Below, piece by piece: positions 32,119-35,137 of a stretch of 35,137 nt of DNA. How positions within the stretch are numbered: the first letter of the stretch is position 1; each line of letters opens with the position of its first letter. The notes below the pieces were generated by a model, which searched no databases, was not told the origin of the DNA, and was given only the letters and a program-made list of their open reading frames with translations. The position numbers and the translations under genes are program-made. The stretch covers positions 1 to 35,137 of the forward strand of contig CAKUMQ010000027.1 of the NCBI GenBank assembly GCA_934667845.1, written 5' to 3'. Source of the stretch: an uncultured Eubacteriales bacterium (GTDB lineage: Bacteria; Bacillota; Clostridia; Oscillospirales; Acutalibacteraceae).

Positions 32119-32146
32119 GCAAAATCGCCTGTCTGTCCGGCTGTTT
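32101..32146 (-). terminator. Hairpin after the flavoprotein gene, overlapping a promoter
   Basis: AAACAGCCGGA (32101-32111) pairs perfectly with TCCGGCTGTTT (32136-32146) over a 24-base loop. On the minus strand only a short TTTTG tract is present, so it is a weak terminator for the gene at 32174. Confidence 0.55.
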
Positions 32147-32173
32147 CGGTTATTTTTCGACAGCTTTTGCCGC

Positions 32174-33574
32174 TTATTCGCCCTCCTTGGCGAGCAGACG
32201 GCCCATCAGAACGCCCATCACCGATGCCATCATCAGACCGCGCGTCCAGCCGCTCGAATCGCCGAGACAGTGCAGTCCGCGGATATTGGTGCACAGGTCG
32301 GTGTCCATCTTCACGCGGTTGCTGTAAAATTTCAGCTCCGGGGAATAGAGCAGCGTCTCATAGGAGGCAAAGCCCGGCACGACGTGATCGACCGCGTGGA
32401 TGAAGTTGATGATGTTGGTCATGGCGCGATAGGGCATTGCGGCGGTGATATCGCCCGCGACGGCATCGGGCAGCGTCGGGCGGACGTTCGACTGCGACAG
32501 CTCCTTTTCCCAGGTGCGCTTTCCGTCGAGAATATCGCCGAACCGCTGCACCAGAATGTGGCCGTTGGCGAGCATATTCGTCAGCTCGCCGACCTTCTGC
32601 GCATACGCAATCGGCTGGTTGAACGGCACGCTGAAGTTGTGGGAGCAGAGAATGGACAGATTCGTGTTGTCGGATTTCAGCTCTTTATAAGAATGCCCGT
32701 TCACGACGGCGAGATCGTTGTCATAGTTTTCCTGCGACACAAAGCCGCCCGGATTCTGGCAGAAAGTGCGCACCTTGTTTTTAAACGGCTTCGGATAGCC
32801 GACGAGCTTGGACTCATAGAGCACCTCGTTGACCTTTTCCATGACCTCGTTGCGCACCTCAACCCGCACGCCGATATCAACCGTGCCGGGCTGGTGGGCA
32901 ATGCCGTATTCGGTGCACAGCCCCTCGAGCCAGTCCGCGCCGCGGCGGCCGGTCGCCACGACCGTCTCATCGGCGAAGATCTCGCTCTCCTTGCGGCCGT
33001 CGGACAGGCGGGCGCCCTTGCACGCGCCGTCCTCCATGATCAGATTCAGGCATTCCTGACCAAACCACAGCTCCACGCCGTTGTTCAGCAGATACTGCTC
33101 GATCGCGTAGTAAATATCCTGCGCCTTTTCCGTGCCGAGATGGCGGATGGGGCAATCGACGAGCTTGAGTCCCGCCTGGATCGCGCGGGAACGGATCTCC
33201 TTGACCGCCTCGACATTGCCGATGCCCTCGACGTGGGTGTCCGCGCCGAATTCGAGATAGATGCCGTCGGTGTAGTTGATCGTATCCTGCACGAGCTGCT
33301 CGCCGACGAGCGACGGCAGATCGCCGCCCACCTCATAGCTCAGCGACAGCTTGCCGTCCGAAAACGCGCCCGCGCCGGAAAAGCCGGTGGTAATATGGCA
33401 ATAAGGCTTGCAGTTCATGCACTTTTTGGTCTTGGTCTTGGGGCAGGCGCGCCGCTCGATCGGGGCGCCCTTTTCCACGATCAGGATCGACTTTTTCGAC
33501 CCCTTGCGCAGCAGCTCGAGAGCCGTGAAAATACCGGCAGGACCGGCACCGATGATGAGTACATCCTTTTTCAT
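32174..33574 (-). CDS. FAD-dependent oxidoreductase, COG2509-like
   Basis: This 466-residue flavoprotein begins with an FAD-binding Rossmann loop (VLIIGAGPAGIFTALELL). A Cys cluster follows at residues 44, 52, 55 and 59 (CPKTKTKKCMNCKPYC), then GFSGAGAFSDGKLSLS, a pattern known in the uncharacterised FAD-dependent dehydrogenase group COG2509. Another family stretch is ETVVATGRRGADWLEGLC. The C-terminal end closes the FAD fold (GLHCLGDSSGWTRGLMMASV). It is a soluble protein, transcribed alone from a strong promoter. The ATG at 33574 has GGAG upstream. Substrate and reaction are not known; the Cys cluster suggests a metal or redox site. Confidence 0.88.
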   Translation of the reverse strand: MKKDVLIIGAGPAGIFTALELLRKGSKKSILIVEKGAPIERRACPKTKTKKCMNCKPYCHITTGFSGAGAFSDGKLSLSYEVGGDLPSLVGEQLVQDTINYTDGIYLEFGADTHVEGIGNVEAVKEIRSRAIQAGLKLVDCPIRHLGTEKAQDIYYAIEQYLLNNGVELWFGQECLNLIMEDGACKGARLSDGRKESEIFADETVVATGRRGADWLEGLCTEYGIAHQPGTVDIGVRVEVRNEVMEKVNEVLYESKLVGYPKPFKNKVRTFCQNPGGFVSQENYDNDLAVVNGHSYKELKSDNTNLSILCSHNFSVPFNQPIAYAQKVGELTNMLANGHILVQRFGDILDGKRTWEKELSQSNVRPTLPDAVAGDITAAMPYRAMTNIINFIHAVDHVVPGFASYETLLYSPELKFYSNRVKMDTDLCTNIRGLHCLGDSSGWTRGLMMASVMGVLMGRLLAKEGE

Positions 33575-33631
33575 AGCCTTATATCTCCATTATATAACGT
33601 ATGTCTTTTCTAAAAAAAGACACCATTTTTT

Positions 33632-33660
33632 ATTATATCGGATTTTGCCGGATATGTCAA
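33632..33660 (-). promoter_or_regulatory. Promoter of the flavoprotein gene
   Basis: On the minus strand: a perfect -35 TTGACA (33655-33660), a 17-base spacer and a perfect -10 TATAAT (33632-33637), about 60 bases before the ATG. Confidence 0.92.
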
Positions 33661-33710
33661 GAGCGGACGGGTGGAAAACCGCCGTGTCAGGGCGCAGTTC
33701 CCGTGCGGCA

Positions 33711-33742
33711 AAAAACCACCCTCCGGCATCGCCGAAGGGTGG
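33711..33742 (-). terminator. Terminator of the surface-protein gene at the right edge
   Basis: ACCACCCTCCGGC (33715-33727) pairs with GCCGAAGGGTGGT (33730-33742) apart from one mismatch. On the minus strand a T6 run follows, about 50 bases after the stop of the gene at 33791. Confidence 0.88.
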
Positions 33743-33790
33743 TCCTGACTCATGATCTGAAAAAACTATTTTTCGAAAGCCTGTGCCGGA

Positions 33791-35137
33791 TCAGTTCGCC
33801 CAAACGAAATCGTCGCCTCTGGCGGTAATACCCTTGCCGGTATCCCAGGGGAAGTCTTCACCGGTAGCACTGACATTAAAGATCATGTTCATTTCGGTGC
33901 ACTGACCAAACACGGGAGCCTCGGCATCGTTGTTATACGTGTAGTTCACGCTAGGCGTCAACTTTGCCTCTCTGAATTCATCCATCACAGCCCAGTACAG
34001 CTTGGAGAAATCCAGCGTCTCGCCGTCGCTGCCCTCGAACTCGACAGTAGAAACCGTCTTGCCGTTAATGATAACATTCACCTTAATGGGATCCACGACC
34101 ACATAGTTCACATAGATCTCTTCCGTACCGGCAAGGATCACGCTCATCAGATCGCTGCCATCGCGGGTCTTGTTGACACTGTAGGTCTTGTCACCGATGG
34201 TGATGTTCACCGCGTTGAACTGCTGGCTGGACAGATCCCACGGGTTCTTCATGACATACTCATTCTTGTTGGTGTCAAATTTCAGCATGGGGCAGGTATT
34301 CCACTTGGGATACTTGTGCATCAGCTGAACCGTAGCATCCGTCACGACCTCGCCGCTGACCTTTCTGGTCACGCTCACATGGATGCGGTTGCGCAGGTTC
34401 ACGCCAAAGGTCAAAGTATCGGTCACAGGCGTCTGATTGCCCTTGGTGGCGGTGGCAGTAAAGCTCAATCTGGTGTAATTACCGACGATCTTCGTCACAC
34501 GGTACCAGATGGTCTTGGTACCGTCAGCCGCAGTGCTGGAAGCGATCTGCTTGAACGCGCCGTTCAGCGTGGGGGTGATCGTAATGACAGCGGCGGTGTT
34601 GGCCTTGGCGGTCACCTTGATCTCATCGCCCAGGAACAGCAGCGCGCCTTCTTTTTTGTTGGCAGTGACCTTGACCTCGGTCAGCGCCTCTTCCCACTGG
34701 GCGGTGTAGGTGGCATTGCCGGTCACCGTCTCGGCGACCTCGGGCTCCCAGCCCAGGAACACATACCCCTCGCGGGCAGGCGTGCCGTCAAAAGCGGGGG
34801 TCTTTTCGCCCTTCTTGACGGTGTGGGTCTGATCGGCAAAAGCCGCGCCGTCCACGCCGTCGGTGTAGGTAACGGTGTACTCGGGGGTAGGATCGTTGTG
34901 GGTAATGTCGATATACACGGGGGCATCGGCTTCGCGGAACTGCCACTTGGAAAGATTGGCATTGTAGTACCAGGTCACGGTCGCAGTCTCCGCCTGGCCC
35001 TTCTTCAGATAGTGCGTACCGCACTCTCCGCCCAGCTCGGCATTGTACGCATCCAGATACTTGTTGGCATCCAGCGTCATCACGCAGATCCAGGGATAGG
35101 TGCTCTTGCTCAGCACGGAGCCGTCGTTAGCGACCAC
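33791..35137 (-). CDS. Large secreted/surface repeat protein, C-terminal part (start off window)
   Basis: The last 448 residues of a longer protein are visible; the frame runs off the right edge (the first codon in view is GTG, which need not be a start). One InlB B-repeat (Listeria-Bacteroides repeat) is clear: TYTDGVDGAAFADQTHTVKK, then GTPAREGYVFLGWEPE and TYTAQWEE. Several beta-sandwich-like stretches follow (VKVTANKKEGALLFLGDEIK, RIHVSVTRKVSGEVVTDATV, VDPIKVNVIINGKTVSTVEF). The tail ends GDDFVWAN with no LPXTG motif or membrane anchor. By eye its base composition is less GC-rich and its codon use narrower than its neighbours, as in highly expressed or recently acquired genes. Probably an adhesin-like extracellular protein. 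Confidence 0.85.
   Translation of the reverse strand: MVANDGSVLSKSTYPWICVMTLDANKYLDAYNAELGGECGTHYLKKGQAETATVTWYYNANLSKWQFREADAPVYIDITHNDPTPEYTVTYTDGVDGAAFADQTHTVKKGEKTPAFDGTPAREGYVFLGWEPEVAETVTGNATYTAQWEEALTEVKVTANKKEGALLFLGDEIKVTAKANTAAVITITPTLNGAFKQIASSTAADGTKTIWYRVTKIVGNYTRLSFTATATKGNQTPVTDTLTFGVNLRNRIHVSVTRKVSGEVVTDATVQLMHKYPKWNTCPMLKFDTNKNEYVMKNPWDLSSQQFNAVNITIGDKTYSVNKTRDGSDLMSVILAGTEEIYVNYVVVDPIKVNVIINGKTVSTVEFEGSDGETLDFSKLYWAVMDEFREAKLTPSVNYTYNNDAEAPVFGQCTEMNMIFNVSATGEDFPWDTGKGITARGDDFVWAN

Noticed and set aside
32072..33613. Plus-strand 513-codon open frame
   Set aside because: Shadow of the COG2509-like flavoprotein gene on the other strand, which has a promoter, ribosome binding site and FAD motif.
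34700..34960. Tandem repeats in the surface protein gene as a CRISPR or DNA repeat array
   Set aside because: The repeat is a protein-level InlB B-repeat; no short identical DNA repeats with regular spacers are present.

Overview
The window reads as chromosomal DNA of a GC-rich member of the Clostridia, perhaps an Oscillospiraceae/Ruminococcaceae-type gut bacterium. This rests on strong AGGAG-type ribosome binding sites, several TTG/GTG starts, textbook TTGACA-17-TATAAT promoters, lipoprotein signals, Firmicutes-type sugar ABC operons with AraC regulators, and tRNAs with encoded CCA ends. Assignment to a genus is not possible from the sequence alone. TGA is an ordinary stop codon here. No prophage, insertion sequence, CRISPR array, rRNA or replication origin was seen.

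Layout. (1) 1-6472: a minus-strand sugar-import operon (large solute-binding protein, two permeases, NHL-type beta-propeller protein running off the left edge) divergent from an AraC regulator. (2) 6473-12847: a tight minus-strand cluster of a trigger-factor-like PPIase, a thioredoxin with a CVAC active site, a tiny ferredoxin-thioredoxin-reductase-like protein and a lipoprotein, then a terminator and two overlapping ABC exporter half-transporters. (3) 13122-13976: an unknown lipoprotein and tRNA-Thr(CGT). (4) 14102-18675: a minus-strand operon of a CNNM/CorC-type protein, a lipoprotein with two pectate-lyase-3-like beta-helix domains, and a CmpB-type membrane protein. (5) 18762-23743: a minus-strand run of phosphohexomutase, CE7-type esterase, prmA, rsmE and tcdA. 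(6) 23940-27245: an orphan ABC ATPase, and an AraC regulator divergent from a family-2 glycoside hydrolase. (7) 27404-27684: tRNA-Met, tRNA-Glu, tRNA-Val, followed by a MATE exporter. (8) 29265-31997: an overlapping glycosyltransferase, acyltransferase and methyltransferase operon, probably for membrane glycolipids, in which the methyltransferase carries an in-frame TGA. (9) 32174-33574: a COG2509-type flavoprotein. (10) 33791 to the right edge: the C-terminal part of a large repeat-containing surface protein.

Main themes are carbohydrate capture and processing (sugar ABC system, GH2, CE7, phosphohexomutase, beta-helix lipoprotein), cell-envelope work (lipoproteins, exporters, glycolipid operon) and translation housekeeping (tRNAs, prmA, rsmE, tcdA). 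The most interesting unit is the PPIase/thioredoxin/FTR-like/lipoprotein operon at 10318-12847, which looks like a compact thiol-redox and folding module. The broken or recoded methyltransferase at 29265-30062 is the clearest sequence anomaly.
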